64,000 bases of DNA from Vibrio sp. SCSIO 43135 (GCF_023716665.1 NZ_CP071860.1:1364001-1428000); one strand, 5' to 3'. Counted from the stretch's first letter, positions 26,109-34,949 are shown. A program made the numbers and translations. The notes: generated by a model from the sequence alone, not told the origin.

Positions 26109-26133
26109 AATGATAATGCAATTGATAATTGAT
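26109..26133. promoter_or_regulatory. Fur-box-like sequence between hutW and tonB
   Basis: AATGATAATGCAATTGATAATTGAT contains two GATAAT hexamers with AT-rich flanks, resembling the repeated GATAAT units of Fur boxes; a third GATAAT occurs at 26152-26157. It lies in the divergent gap of a haem locus that is iron-regulated in V. cholerae. The match to a full 19-bp Fur consensus is partial. Confidence 0.5.
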
Positions 26134-26211
26134 CTTATTTTCATTTTGACTGATAATCGGTTTCGCGATCATGAGATTGCTCATTTTGTCATTGAGTTGT
26201 TGGAGTTGGGT

Positions 26212-26970
26212 GTGAACATCCTCAGGTATACCATCGCAGGAAGCGCGTCAGTGTTGCTTCATGCCGCGTTTCTCTTCGTAGTAGAAGAACAAAAAGTCTT
26301 TGCGATGCCCGCAGGTAATGAACCTAGTTCGGTGTCGATTAACTTTGTGTCGATGCCAGCCGCCGTTCCTCCGCCGGTTGCAGAGCCAGTGCCTGAACCA
26401 AAAGAAGTGACTAAACAAGTCGAGCAACCAAAACCAACACCTCCTAAAAAGGCCTCTAAACCTGTAGAAAAGAAAATAGTTAAGGCTAAGCCCGTAGAAA
26501 AGTCAAAAGCTAAAAAAGTAGTCAAGCGTGAGCCAGTAAAGCAAAACGTGACACCACCAAAACCGAAAAAAACTGAGCAAAAAACCGTAAAGCAAAAGCC
26601 GAAACCTAAGACAGAAAAGAAACCTGTTGAAAAAGAACCAGAGACTCAACAACCCAAAACGGCTGCTAGCAAAGGCGCGAGTAGCCAGCCAGTTTTGCTC
26701 GATAAACCTTCTTTTGTATCTCGACCAGTTCAACCTCGTTACCCAAGACTCGCTCGTAAACGTGGTATTGAAGGTGTCGCGATGTATGAAATTTGGCTGG
26801 ATGCCGATGGAAATCAAATCAAACAAGTACTGATCTCATCATCCGGTACCACCATGCTGGATAAGTCAGCACTTGATGCAATTAAACAGTGGAAGTTCTC
26901 TCCACATATTTCGGGAGGCCAGAAGTTGGCGCACCGAGTTCAAATCCCTGTTCGTTTTAAGTTGGATTGA
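26212..26970 (+). CDS. tonB: TonB energy-transduction protein (TonB1 type)
   Basis: A 252-residue protein. The start is taken as GTG 26212 (MNILRYTIAG), since GGAG lies 6 nt upstream and the product then opens with a standard TonB membrane anchor (YTIAGSASVLLHAAFLFVV) including the conserved S..H. A long Pro/Lys/Glu-rich spacer (about 50-160) follows, then the C-terminal domain with YPRLARKRGIEGVA and WKFSPH. It couples the proton gradient to outer-membrane haem or siderophore receptors. It heads tonB-exbB-exbD-hutBCD. Confidence 0.95.
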   Translation: MNILRYTIAGSASVLLHAAFLFVVEEQKVFAMPAGNEPSSVSINFVSMPAAVPPPVAEPVPEPKEVTKQVEQPKPTPPKKASKPVEKKIVKAKPVEKSKAKKVVKREPVKQNVTPPKPKKTEQKTVKQKPKPKTEKKPVEKEPETQQPKTAASKGASSQPVLLDKPSFVSRPVQPRYPRLARKRGIEGVAMYEIWLDADGNQIKQVLISSSGTTMLDKSALDAIKQWKFSPHISGGQKLAHRVQIPVRFKLD

Positions 26971-26972
26971 TA

Positions 26973-27680
26973 ATGGAACACATACAAGAATTACAGCAGC
27001 AACTTGGCCTAATGACTTGGCCTCTTCTCATCTGTTCGGGACTCACGGTCATGATCATCGCCGAACGCTTGCTGCAGGTCATCATTAGCCTCGGTGTAGG
27101 TAAAAGCGCGATTCGCAAAGAGCTAACAAAAATATCGCCAACTAACAGTAACGATATTGAGCAACTGGCCAGCGAGTTGTCCAATAAGCGTCCCCTATTG
27201 TACAAAGGTGTGGCTATGTTGCTTGCTCACCATTTTTTTGCCAAAACTCTACGAGAAGATGCAGCGGGCATCTGGCTACAGGAAAAGCGTCATCAATTGC
27301 ATTCGGGTTTAAGGCTATTAACCCTTATTGGTGTGATTAGCCCGCTTATTGGACTATTAGGTACCGTGCTTGGTCTGATTGAAATGTTTAAAGGAGTAGC
27401 AGCATCAACGGGCAGCATTACGCCCAACGATCTTGCCGATGGTTTAGGGTTAGCAATGCGCACAACCGCGGCAGGCTTACTTATCGCATTACCAGCGATC
27501 GCTGGTGCTCAATTACTTGGCTTATGGGCAGACAGAGTCATGGCCAAGCTTGAGCACACCTTGAACTACGTTAACTTATGGCTAGAAGGTATAACGCTTA
27601 ACCACGATAACCAAGTGAGCGTAGAAGAAACAGCTACCAGCGAAGCCACACCACAACAGCCACAGTCGGTGGCCTTATGA
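26973..27680 (+). CDS. exbB: ExbB proton-channel subunit
   Basis: A 235-residue MotA/TolQ/ExbB-family membrane protein. I take ATG 26973 (MEHIQELQQQLG), two bases after the tonB stop. Three membrane helices are visible: about 17-40, 120-140 (LTLIGVISPLIGLLGTVLG) and 165-190 (TTAAGLLIALPAIAGAQLLG), with the conserved GLLGTVLGLIEMF and the helix carrying T-A-AG-L. It forms the pentameric channel with ExbD that energises TonB. Confidence 0.95.
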   Translation: MEHIQELQQQLGLMTWPLLICSGLTVMIIAERLLQVIISLGVGKSAIRKELTKISPTNSNDIEQLASELSNKRPLLYKGVAMLLAHHFFAKTLREDAAGIWLQEKRHQLHSGLRLLTLIGVISPLIGLLGTVLGLIEMFKGVAASTGSITPNDLADGLGLAMRTTAAGLLIALPAIAGAQLLGLWADRVMAKLEHTLNYVNLWLEGITLNHDNQVSVEETATSEATPQQPQSVAL

Positions 27681-28093
27681 TCAAAACCAAACAAGATCCG
27701 CAATCATTCAGTGTGATGCCCGATCTTACTCCTCTGCTCGACATCATCTTTATCGTCATGGTGTTTCTATTACTCACAGCCGCAGTGAAACTTGATGCTT
27801 TAGAAGTCAATCTGCCTACAACTGACTCGCAGTCAGTTGCTGAGGTCGACAACAAGTCTCTTACCATCAATATATTGGCTGAGGAGCCATACTGGGCAAT
27901 CGACAGCAAAGAATATATCGATTGGGAAAACTTCACGATTGCGCTCTTGGAACAACACAAGTCTCAACCAAGGCCCATCGTAATTGGGGCAGAAAAAACG
28001 ACCGATGTACAACACTTGGTCAAACTTCTCGCCTTCCTACAGGATAACGGCATTCAAGCGACACAACTGCTCACGGAAGAACCGACGCAATAA
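27677..28093 (+). CDS. exbD: ExbD proton-channel subunit
   Basis: A 138-residue ExbD/TolR-family protein. One membrane helix contains the essential acidic residue in MPDLTPLLDIIFIVMVFLLL (Asp in LLDIIF near residue 21). The remainder is a small periplasmic domain. The ATG overlaps the exbB stop by 4 bp, indicating coupled translation. It completes the TonB motor of this locus. Confidence 0.95.
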   Translation: MIKTKQDPQSFSVMPDLTPLLDIIFIVMVFLLLTAAVKLDALEVNLPTTDSQSVAEVDNKSLTINILAEEPYWAIDSKEYIDWENFTIALLEQHKSQPRPIVIGAEKTTDVQHLVKLLAFLQDNGIQATQLLTEEPTQ

Positions 28094-28192
28094 ACGGGAA
28101 GCTTTCCACCAATTAATAAAATCTAGATACAGAACAAGGTTAAAAAAGCATAGCTCGTCAGCGATTGCGAACTAGATAGGGATAACTCAACA

Positions 28193-29086
28193 ATGAAAAC
28201 TCAAGTTAACGTTCAAGTAAAAGCAAAGACATCGATGGTAAAAAACATCCTTACCTCAAGCCTATTGTCTTTGTTGGCGGTGAGCACGGTTAATGCTTCA
28301 GAGCAAGAAAGCCAACGTATCATCAGTGCAGGAAGCGCCGTTACCGAACTCGTCATCGCACTAGGCCAAGAAAGCAAACTGGTGGCGACCGATGTCACTA
28401 GCATCGTACCAAGCAACCCGGATTTGCCTAAAATCGGCTATCACCGTCGACTCTCCGCAGAAGGCTTATTAGCGTTGGCACCTACTAAGATCATCGGTTC
28501 TGATGAAATGGGGCCAGCAAGCGCACTCAGCCAACTTAAGTCAGCTGGAGTCGATGTAGAAATCGTTAACACAAAAACCAATGTGCCTGGATTACTTGAG
28601 CGCATCGACCAAATTGCAGAACTGACTGACAGCCAAAGCTCTGCCGGCGCAATCAAACAGACGGTCAATGAACAAGTGGCTGCACTTAAGGGCAACCAAC
28701 CAGCACCAAACACAGCTAAAAAAGTACTGTTTCTACTAATTCATGAAGGCCGCGCAGCAAACGTTGCTGGCAGCAACACTACACCGAATGCCATTATCGA
28801 GCTTGCTGGCGCAACCAACCCAGCCGCTGCTCAACTCGATTCATACAAACCTCTTTCAATGGAATCAATGGTAGAGATGCAACCAGACGTGATTTTAGTA
28901 AGTGGTCGTAGCTACAAGAAACTCGGTGGTGCGGACGCAATTTTGAAGTCTATGCCAATGCTTGCGGCGACTCCTGCCGGCCAGAATAAACAGTTTGTCA
29001 CCGTCGACGGGCACGCTTTAGTCGGTGGTCTTGGTTTGAAAAGCCTAGCCGAAGCCAAGCGCATTAACGCGCTTCTTTACCCTTAA
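28193..29086 (+). CDS. hutB: Periplasmic haem-binding protein HutB
   Basis: A 297-residue precursor with a signal peptide (hydrophobic ILTSSLLSLLAVSTVNA, then SEQESQ) and a substrate-binding fold of the iron-siderophore/haem class (RIISAGSAVTELVIALGQ, PKIGYHRRLSAEGLLALAPTKIIG). A Tyr and His in GYHRR are candidate haem ligands, as the family usually uses Tyr. It carries haem to HutCD. AGGGA precedes the ATG; the gap to exbD is 99 bp. Confidence 0.93.
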   Translation: MKTQVNVQVKAKTSMVKNILTSSLLSLLAVSTVNASEQESQRIISAGSAVTELVIALGQESKLVATDVTSIVPSNPDLPKIGYHRRLSAEGLLALAPTKIIGSDEMGPASALSQLKSAGVDVEIVNTKTNVPGLLERIDQIAELTDSQSSAGAIKQTVNEQVAALKGNQPAPNTAKKVLFLLIHEGRAANVAGSNTTPNAIIELAGATNPAAAQLDSYKPLSMESMVEMQPDVILVSGRSYKKLGGADAILKSMPMLAATPAGQNKQFVTVDGHALVGGLGLKSLAEAKRINALLYP

Positions 29087-29150
29087 AGGTCTCTGCTCGT
29101 AAACCTAAATAAGGCCTAATGCCTAAAACATAAAGAAAGTACCACTTACT

Positions 29151-30188
29151 ATGTTGTTCAGACGTCTCCCACTTTCCATTACGCTAGCGCTATTTGCAGG
29201 CCTACTGTCGGTTATGACAGTGGCCTCTATTACTGTTGGCCCTATGAATATTGGCTTTTTCGATAGTTTGTCGAGCTTGGTCAACCGTTCCAATCAGCTC
29301 GCGCCACATATTAACTTGGTGATCCATGAGATCCGCCTGCCTCGCACTCTGCTTTGCGCCATCGTCGGAGCAATTTTGGCTATGTGTGGCACAGTAATGC
29401 AGGGATTGTTTAGAAACCCTTTAGCAGAACCAGGCATCATTGGTGTTTCGGCAGGTGCTGCGCTCGGAGCAGCTATTGCTATCGTGCTTTTTTCTAGCAT
29501 CAGTGAGCAGTTTCCAGCATTTATGAATTTGGCTGCGGTGCCTATATTCGCGTTTTTGGGCGGCGCAATCACAACTGTCTTGGTCTACAAACTAGGAACC
29601 AGTAAGTTCGGTACTTCCGTTACCATTATGCTGTTAGCAGGGGTTGCGATCAGTGCGTTATCTGGAGCTGGAATCGGCTATTTGAATTTCAAAGCTGACG
29701 ACCAAATGCTAAGAGACCTTACCCTATGGTCGATGGGCTCATTTGCAGGTGCAAATTGGTCGAGCATCGCGTTGACTGGGACCAGCATGGTACTGCTATA
29801 TTGGATTTTTTCCCGCAAAGCGATGGCACTCAATGCACTTTTGCTTGGCGAGTCAGAAGCCAACCACCTAGGTATTCCTGTCCAAAAACTTAAGCGACAA
29901 CTCATTCTCCTCACTGCTATTGGCGTAGGCGTAACAGTAAGCGTTGCAGGAATGATCGGCTTCATTGGCCTTGTCATCCCACATTTAGGTCGCCTGCTTG
30001 CTGGGCCAGATCACCGAAAATTATTACCAATTTCAGCACTAATGGGCGCAATTCTGCTGACCAGTGCCGACATGTTTGCACGCGTAGCTGTCGCGCCAGC
30101 TGAGCTACCGGTCGGGATTGTGACTGCAATCATTGGCGCACCGTTTTTCCTCTACTTACTGTTCCAACAAAAAGGGAAAATCCTATAA
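29151..30188 (+). CDS. hutC: Haem ABC transporter permease HutC
   Basis: A 345-residue FecCD-type permease with about ten membrane helices. Family motifs include IRLPRTLLCAIVGAILAMCGTVMQGLFRNPLAEPGIIGVSAGA near 60-105 (loop that couples to the ATPase) and GFIGLVIPHLGRLLAGPDHR near 275-295. It is the inner-membrane haem channel. Its stop overlaps the hutD start (TAATG). Confidence 0.94.
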   Translation: MLFRRLPLSITLALFAGLLSVMTVASITVGPMNIGFFDSLSSLVNRSNQLAPHINLVIHEIRLPRTLLCAIVGAILAMCGTVMQGLFRNPLAEPGIIGVSAGAALGAAIAIVLFSSISEQFPAFMNLAAVPIFAFLGGAITTVLVYKLGTSKFGTSVTIMLLAGVAISALSGAGIGYLNFKADDQMLRDLTLWSMGSFAGANWSSIALTGTSMVLLYWIFSRKAMALNALLLGESEANHLGIPVQKLKRQLILLTAIGVGVTVSVAGMIGFIGLVIPHLGRLLAGPDHRKLLPISALMGAILLTSADMFARVAVAPAELPVGIVTAIIGAPFFLYLLFQQKGKIL

Positions 30189-31042
30189 TGAGTCGTGATG
30201 ACAATCTCCACCACAATGCTGCCCATGACCATACGGCTTATAGCAACAGTTCCACTGATAATAGGCAGCCGGCGATCATCGGAAAAGGTCTTTCGATTCA
30301 ATACGGTAAGCGCACGATTCTGGACGATATCTCAATTGAACTTTACCCCGGTGAAGTCACAACATTACTCGGCCCAAACGGAGCAGGAAAAAGTACCCTG
30401 CTTAAACTGCTGTGCGGCGAGATAGAATCCCATTGTGATATCCGATACTTCGGCAAAACTAAACATGAGTGGCCTGCCGCTCAAATCGCCAAGCATATGG
30501 GAATGCTCTCCCAGCACAGCAGCTTGAGCTTTCCTTTCTTAGCCAGCGAAGTTGTGGAACTCGGAGCTATTCCACTCAACCTATCCAATGCCGATACCGC
30601 AAAGTTAGCGCAAAAATACATGCAGATTACCGACGTCGCGCATTTATCGGATAGGCTTTACCCGTCACTTTCCGGTGGTGAAAAACAGCGCTTGCACATG
30701 GCGAGAGTACTTACCCAGTTAGATCAGTCCGGCGACCAAAAAATTCTGATGCTCGATGAACCCACTTCAGCTCTAGACTTGGCCCACCAGCACAATACAT
30801 TACAAATCGCTCGGGAAATGGCTGACAAGCACAATACTGCTGTAGTCGTCGTACTGCATGACTTAAACCTTGCAGCTCAGTATTCAGATAGAATGGTGAT
30901 CCTTCACCAAGGCAAACTTGTTTGTGACGCTCCGCCGAAACAGGCGCTAGTTCCAGAGATAATCAAGCAAGTCTATGGCTACCAATCAATAGTTTCTGAG
31001 CACCCTAGCCTTGGTTTTCCTATGGTGTTACCGGCCGCATAA
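30188..31042 (+). CDS. hutD: Haem ABC transporter ATP-binding protein HutD
   Basis: A 284-residue ABC ATPase: Walker A GPNGAGKST (near 64), signature LSGGEKQRLHMAR (near 162), Walker B ILMLDEPTSALD, and switch His in VLHDLN. A His-rich N-terminal extension of about 30 residues (NLHHNAAHDHTAYSN) precedes the domain, which could bind metal but may be incidental. It ends the six-gene tonB-hut operon; no strong terminator in the plus direction is seen after it. Confidence 0.94.
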   Translation: MSRDDNLHHNAAHDHTAYSNSSTDNRQPAIIGKGLSIQYGKRTILDDISIELYPGEVTTLLGPNGAGKSTLLKLLCGEIESHCDIRYFGKTKHEWPAAQIAKHMGMLSQHSSLSFPFLASEVVELGAIPLNLSNADTAKLAQKYMQITDVAHLSDRLYPSLSGGEKQRLHMARVLTQLDQSGDQKILMLDEPTSALDLAHQHNTLQIAREMADKHNTAVVVVLHDLNLAAQYSDRMVILHQGKLVCDAPPKQALVPEIIKQVYGYQSIVSEHPSLGFPMVLPAA

Positions 31043-31076
31043 TCTGTATCCCACCAATACAAATTACATAAAAAAA

Positions 31077-31098
31077 GCCCACTCGATTAAGAGTGGGC
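31077..31098 (-). terminator. Terminator for the minus-strand gene at 31139
   Basis: GCCCACTC and GAGTGGGC form a perfect 8-bp stem with a 6-nt loop, followed by seven T in the minus direction only. Confidence 0.82.
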
Positions 31099-31138
31099 AA
31101 GCTTCAGACAAGCCTTATTGTTATTCGTTGAACTGTAT

Positions 31139-31711
31139 CTACACGTTGTAGCAGTAATCTAGGTTGTAATCTTCACCGCTTTTCGCTGTGTACTCTTTAT
31201 CTTCACTACACGCTTTAGGTTTCCCTTTTTCATCCCCTTTCACCAAGCTGATCCAGTGACGCATAGCTGCCATTTCGGTTTGTTCCAGTTGGCTAAACAT
31301 AGTGCATGTTTCTAATTGAATGTCGGCAATTTCGATCAGCTCAACGCACCCTGTTCCTTTGTGGTTACCAAAAGTCACCTCTAAGTGACTGCCACTTGCA
31401 TCTCGGAAAAGAATCGAAGCCGGATCTTCTTTCTCCCCTGTATAAGCGACAAAGTGTTTGTTGTTTTTCAGGCCACTGTGCGAACCATCTTTGAAGTAAG
31501 CGACAACATGGCGGTAATCAATCATGTAAGCCGTTACATCTTTGTGAGAGCCATTTTCTAGAGGGAACAGGCGGTCGAGCAGTTGCTTAGACTTAACTTG
31601 TTTCTCGTTTTGCTGGTTAGCACTGATTGTCTCTACGGCAAAGACAGCTTCAGCGATAAATGGCTTGTTTTGTTTTTGGATGTCTGTTTTATCGAATGTA
31701 AGCATATTCAT
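31139..31711 (-). CDS. Unknown protein, divergent partner of a DUF3612 regulator
   Basis: A 190-residue soluble protein; start at ATG 31711 (MNMLTFDKTD), with GAGGG 7 nt upstream, not the longer frame. No signal peptide or membrane segment. Notable parts are YRHVVAYFKDGSHSG and SHLEVTFGNHKGTGCVELIE, and a C-terminal stretch with two Cys (KACSEDKEY ... LDYCYNV). I do not recognise the family. It has its own terminator and is divergent from the XRE/DUF3612 regulator, so it is a natural candidate target of that regulator. Confidence 0.75.
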   Translation of the reverse strand: MNMLTFDKTDIQKQNKPFIAEAVFAVETISANQQNEKQVKSKQLLDRLFPLENGSHKDVTAYMIDYRHVVAYFKDGSHSGLKNNKHFVAYTGEKEDPASILFRDASGSHLEVTFGNHKGTGCVELIEIADIQLETCTMFSQLEQTEMAAMRHWISLVKGDEKGKPKACSEDKEYTAKSGEDYNLDYCYNV

Positions 31712-31888
31712 AGTCTTTCCCTCTTTTAATGTGTCCGTGCGATGAAGAGCTGAGTTAAATTTTTTCTCGTTCGCTTTGGTACCACTCACTTAAAAACTTG
31801 TCCTAGAGCAAATATTCCAAACTTACTTTCTTTCGCTGGTAAATTTGTGACTTTGCTTACTTTGTAGACTAGCGAATTTTTGACTACA

Positions 31889-31925
31889 ATTTCACAACAA
31901 AAATTTTACAATGTGAATTTTACAA
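31889..31925 (+). promoter_or_regulatory. Three ATTTYACAA repeats, 14 bp apart, before the DUF3612 gene
   Basis: ATTTCACAA (31889-31897), ATTTTACAA (31903-31911) and ATTTTACAA (31917-31925) recur with an exact 14-bp period, and the last ends one base before the start codon. The motif resembles the TTTGCAAA-like operators of RamB/PrpR-type acyl-CoA-responsive regulators, to which DUF3612 proteins are structurally similar. Probably an autoregulatory operator. Confidence 0.55.
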
Positions 31926-31926
31926 A

Positions 31927-33444
31927 ATGTCTCTGTCAAAAAGCTTAGTTCGCCAATCACATTTCCTTGGGACAAAGATAAGAAACCTGAGGAAACGCAA
32001 TCACTTAACCATGGAAGATCTCTCTGCGAGATGCATCAGGGTCAACCCTGAGTACGCCCCTTCCGTTTCTTACCTCTCTATGATTGAACGTGGAAAACGC
32101 GTTCCCAGTGTCGATATGCTGGAAGTCATCGCCGAAGTGTTCCAAAAAGATCCTGCTTGGTTCCTAGACGATGAACCGGAACAAACCGCTATTACTCCGG
32201 ACAAGGGAAACCGTGGGGGAATTAGCGGGATGGCGCTCGAGCCTAGCTTCTTATTCTCTAATGACATCTTGCAGATAGCGATTCCTGAAATGCTATCGCA
32301 AACGGGTATCACTGGTCGCCAATTTGCTCACCTTCTTATACGGGCACACCAGGAAAGTAATCAAAACCACTTTCCAGATCTTGAGCGAGCGGCTGAAGAA
32401 GTAGGATTAAAGAGACTTAACCTAGCAGTCGAAGACTTGATTGATATCGCCAAAAGCTTAGGCATATCGATTCGCTGGGTTAATCGCACTCCACAAGATG
32501 TCGTTGATGAGTTGGGCGTAAGCGCCAAACAGCTCGTTACTTCATTCTTCGAGCCGCCTGGAACTATCTACCTCAATGAGATGCTGCGTGATTACCCAAC
32601 CCGGCTCAAATACGACTTGGCCGTGTATATTGGCCATTGCGTGCTGCATAGCAAGGAAGGCTTAAAAAGCGTTCTCTCTGTTGGACACGCCAATAGCTGG
32701 GAAGATAGCGTCGATATCCAACCAACATCCGAGCTAAATTCACAAGATATTCTGCAAGCATGGCGAGACTTTGAGTCAAGTTTCTTTGCCGGCGCACTGT
32801 TATGTCCAAAAGTCCCGTTCAGACAACTGCTAGACCGAAGCGGATATGAAATCAGCGTACATGAGAAAGCTGGCGTATCCCCTTCGGTTGCTATGCGCCG
32901 TATGACTGTCGTTTCCCCTTACCCCCACTGGCATTACTTCGATGCCTATGGCCAAAACAAACTGAAAGCCGTTTACCGAGGCAATGGCATCCCACTACCT
33001 TGGGGAAACATGCGTAAGGTTAATGACCCTTGTCAGCACTGGGCGGTATTTCGTCGGTTATCGGAGCCACAAGCAAATAGCTCTGCACAAATTTCTATTC
33101 TAAATGTTGGTGACGAACCGCGAATCTACTGTTGCGAGTCAGTCAATATGACCGATCCTGCTGGTAATAATCGCGTGCTGTGTGCCGGAATTGATTTGAA
33201 CCCAGCGATCGATGCGCAAGGTGGAGACTCACGATCCATTGCTGAAGACCTTAAATCGCTGTGTGTTTCTCAGGGGGGAACGGCCACTATTCCTAACTAC
33301 ATTAAAAAGGAATTTCGTACCATTGCCAAAATCCTCAACATTAACTGGATTGAACGAGGTATTGAGTCGGATGCGCGCGTGATTTGCTCTAGGGGCGCCG
33401 TTTGTCCGCGTAAACCAAGCTGCTATAACAAATGTGGAGAATAA
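31927..33444 (+). CDS. XRE-family regulator with DUF3612 domain (acyl-CoA-sensor-like)
   Basis: A 505-residue regulator. An N-terminal XRE helix-turn-helix spans about 14-80 (LGTKIRNLRKRNHLTMEDLSARC ... SYLSMIERGKRVPSVDML). A central helical region and an IrrE-like/DUF3612 part follow, and the protein ends with a Cys cluster (CSRGAVCPRKPSCYNKC). The layout is that of short-chain acyl-CoA responsive regulators (RamB, PrpR, MldR), which control acetate or propionate metabolism, but effector and targets here are unknown. No Shine-Dalgarno sequence lies before the ATG, and no other start keeps the HTH whole, so translation may be leaderless or weak. The upstream operator repeats suggest autoregulation. 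Confidence 0.85.
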   Translation: MSLSKSLVRQSHFLGTKIRNLRKRNHLTMEDLSARCIRVNPEYAPSVSYLSMIERGKRVPSVDMLEVIAEVFQKDPAWFLDDEPEQTAITPDKGNRGGISGMALEPSFLFSNDILQIAIPEMLSQTGITGRQFAHLLIRAHQESNQNHFPDLERAAEEVGLKRLNLAVEDLIDIAKSLGISIRWVNRTPQDVVDELGVSAKQLVTSFFEPPGTIYLNEMLRDYPTRLKYDLAVYIGHCVLHSKEGLKSVLSVGHANSWEDSVDIQPTSELNSQDILQAWRDFESSFFAGALLCPKVPFRQLLDRSGYEISVHEKAGVSPSVAMRRMTVVSPYPHWHYFDAYGQNKLKAVYRGNGIPLPWGNMRKVNDPCQHWAVFRRLSEPQANSSAQISILNVGDEPRIYCCESVNMTDPAGNNRVLCAGIDLNPAIDAQGGDSRSIAEDLKSLCVSQGGTATIPNYIKKEFRTIAKILNINWIERGIESDARVICSRGAVCPRKPSCYNKCGE

Positions 33445-33794
33445 ATTAGGGCTTGTTGACCGTTCGAACCGTTTTTGGCAATCGTTGAATAGAAAAAAAG
33501 CCAATCACAATATTCGTGATTGGCTATATATATTTGTGAACAAATTGTAAGTTCACTAACAACGTCAGTTGGCTAGGTGACCCTCGGCTTAATAAGGGTC
33601 AATCTACATAATGCACAGTACATGCCAACTTTTTATGATAGAGAAAACAACGTATTTGCTGCTTTAATACACAGTTTCAGCAAAACTCAGTGCATAAGAC
33701 TTTTGCAAAATGCAAAATTACTGCATTTTGCGCATTTACATCAGTTGCATTTCGCAAAGTCAATATACACAAAACGTTAAGCCTGCCTCTTAGA
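33445..33794. other. Intergenic region with two inverted repeats
   Basis: No credible gene in 350 bp. AGCCAATCAC (33499-33508) and GTGATTGGCT (33516-33525) form a 10-bp stem that could end the DUF3612 transcript, though the better T-run is on the minus side. A second perfect 10-bp inverted repeat, GCAAAATGCA (33705-33714) and TGCATTTTGC (33722-33731), lies upstream of nothing obvious and has no T-run. TGACCCT and AGGGTCA (from 33578) form a smaller third one. Confidence 0.5.
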
Positions 33795-34229
33795 CTATTG
33801 CTTTCTAAATACCCAGATTGGGCCAATAAGAAGAAACTGAACGTCTTCAAAGAATGATGGCTTTTTCCCTTCAATCTTATGACCAATAAATTGGAATACC
33901 CACAAAACAACAAACATCACAACGGAGATCGATAATACCGGGAGCTTCATTAGTGTCATCGACCAGATAAGGCCTATACACGCAAGTGTGAAGCCTAGCA
34001 TCATTAGAAATACGCTTAAGCTCAGTCGAAAATAAAACGCCAACACAGGAATCGAAACAACCCATATCCAGTTAATTGTCACACCAAGTAGCGTTAGTGA
34101 GGGAATAGACCAAATCAAGCCAACTATCGATAGAAAGATCCCTGGCACCGCAACCTTATGAATCTTCTGATTAATTGAATTTTGATGGCTTTCGCCATAG
34201 GCAGAGAGCCATTCAGAAAGAGAGCGCAT
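33795..34229 (-). CDS. Mpo1-like (DUF962) membrane protein
   Basis: A 144-residue protein of the DUF962/YGL010w family. It starts SLSEWLSAYGESHQNSINQKIHKVAVP, matching the family's Y-x-x-x-H-x-x-x-x-N-x-x-IH pattern whose histidines bind iron in yeast Mpo1, a dioxygenase that shortens 2-hydroxy fatty acids. Four hydrophobic segments follow (about 29-125), ending in a conserved HKIEGKKPSFFEDVQFLLIGPIW. AAGGAAA precedes the ATG. It is a stand-alone gene; enzymatic activity in bacteria is not established by this sequence. Confidence 0.87.
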   Translation of the reverse strand: MRSLSEWLSAYGESHQNSINQKIHKVAVPGIFLSIVGLIWSIPSLTLLGVTINWIWVVSIPVLAFYFRLSLSVFLMMLGFTLACIGLIWSMTLMKLPVLSISVVMFVVLWVFQFIGHKIEGKKPSFFEDVQFLLIGPIWVFRKQ

Positions 34230-34416
34230 AATTTTTCCTTGCTGTTATTATTAATTTTTATGGATTTACCCTATTTTTTTGAACTAAGCACTTTGAAGTC
34301 ATTCAAGGTATTAGCCTTGCATTTTCTATAGCAGCAAAGTCTCTGATTTGCTTAAAAATGATGAGCCGAGCCGTAAAAATTATGAGCGCTCCCACAGACA
34401 GGACATTGAATCACTC

Positions 34417-34938
34417 ATGGACGACATTCATATCACTCAACTTAGCTATCACGATGCGGGAGAACTCTTGCGGTTCGAACAACAAAACCGCCAATGGTTC
34501 GAAACCTTCATTCCTAGTCGAGGCGGCGAATTTTACACCTCTTCTGGTGTTATTCAGCACATAGAAGAGTGCCTGACCCTCCACGACAAAGATGCCATGC
34601 TGCCGTTGCTGATTAAAAAGGGATCGGGTCAGATCATTGGCCGCGCAAACTTACACAGCGTTGATATAGAAGAAGGTAGCGCTCACATTGGCTACCGAAT
34701 TGATAAACAGTGGATAGGGCAAGGGATAGCCAAATTGGCTGCCACGCATACCCTTGAGCAAGGAGAACGTCTATATCAACTTAGGCGCTATATTGCGATC
34801 GCCTCAGTCGATAATATTGCTTCGCAGAAAGTCTTAATCGGTAATGGTTTCAAGAAAAAGAGAATACGGCCAAGCTACACTCGCTTGGCAGGCACTTTGA
34901 TTGACTGCATAGAATACTGGCGTGATAGCAATAGCTAG
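34417..34938 (+). CDS. GNAT-family N-acetyltransferase (RimJ/RimL type)
   Basis: About 173 residues in the form starting at ATG 34417 (MDDIHITQLSYHDAGELL), which fits the usual N-terminus of RimJ/RimL-type enzymes. The frame opens 23 codons earlier at a TTG, and no strong ribosome site decides between them. Motif A of the acetyl-CoA site is GYRIDKQWIGQGIAKLA (Q/R-x-x-G-x-G/A), followed by SVDNIASQKVLIGNGF, the classic motif B. Substrate could be a ribosomal protein N-terminus or a small molecule. Confidence 0.85.
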   Translation: MDDIHITQLSYHDAGELLRFEQQNRQWFETFIPSRGGEFYTSSGVIQHIEECLTLHDKDAMLPLLIKKGSGQIIGRANLHSVDIEEGSAHIGYRIDKQWIGQGIAKLAATHTLEQGERLYQLRRYIAIASVDNIASQKVLIGNGFKKKRIRPSYTRLAGTLIDCIEYWRDSNS

Positions 34939-34949
34939 GGCTTACTGCC

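Noticed and set aside
33541..33780. Possible integron attC-like or tRNA-like structure
   Set aside because: Several short inverted repeats, but no attC core sites and no tRNA cloverleaf could be drawn.
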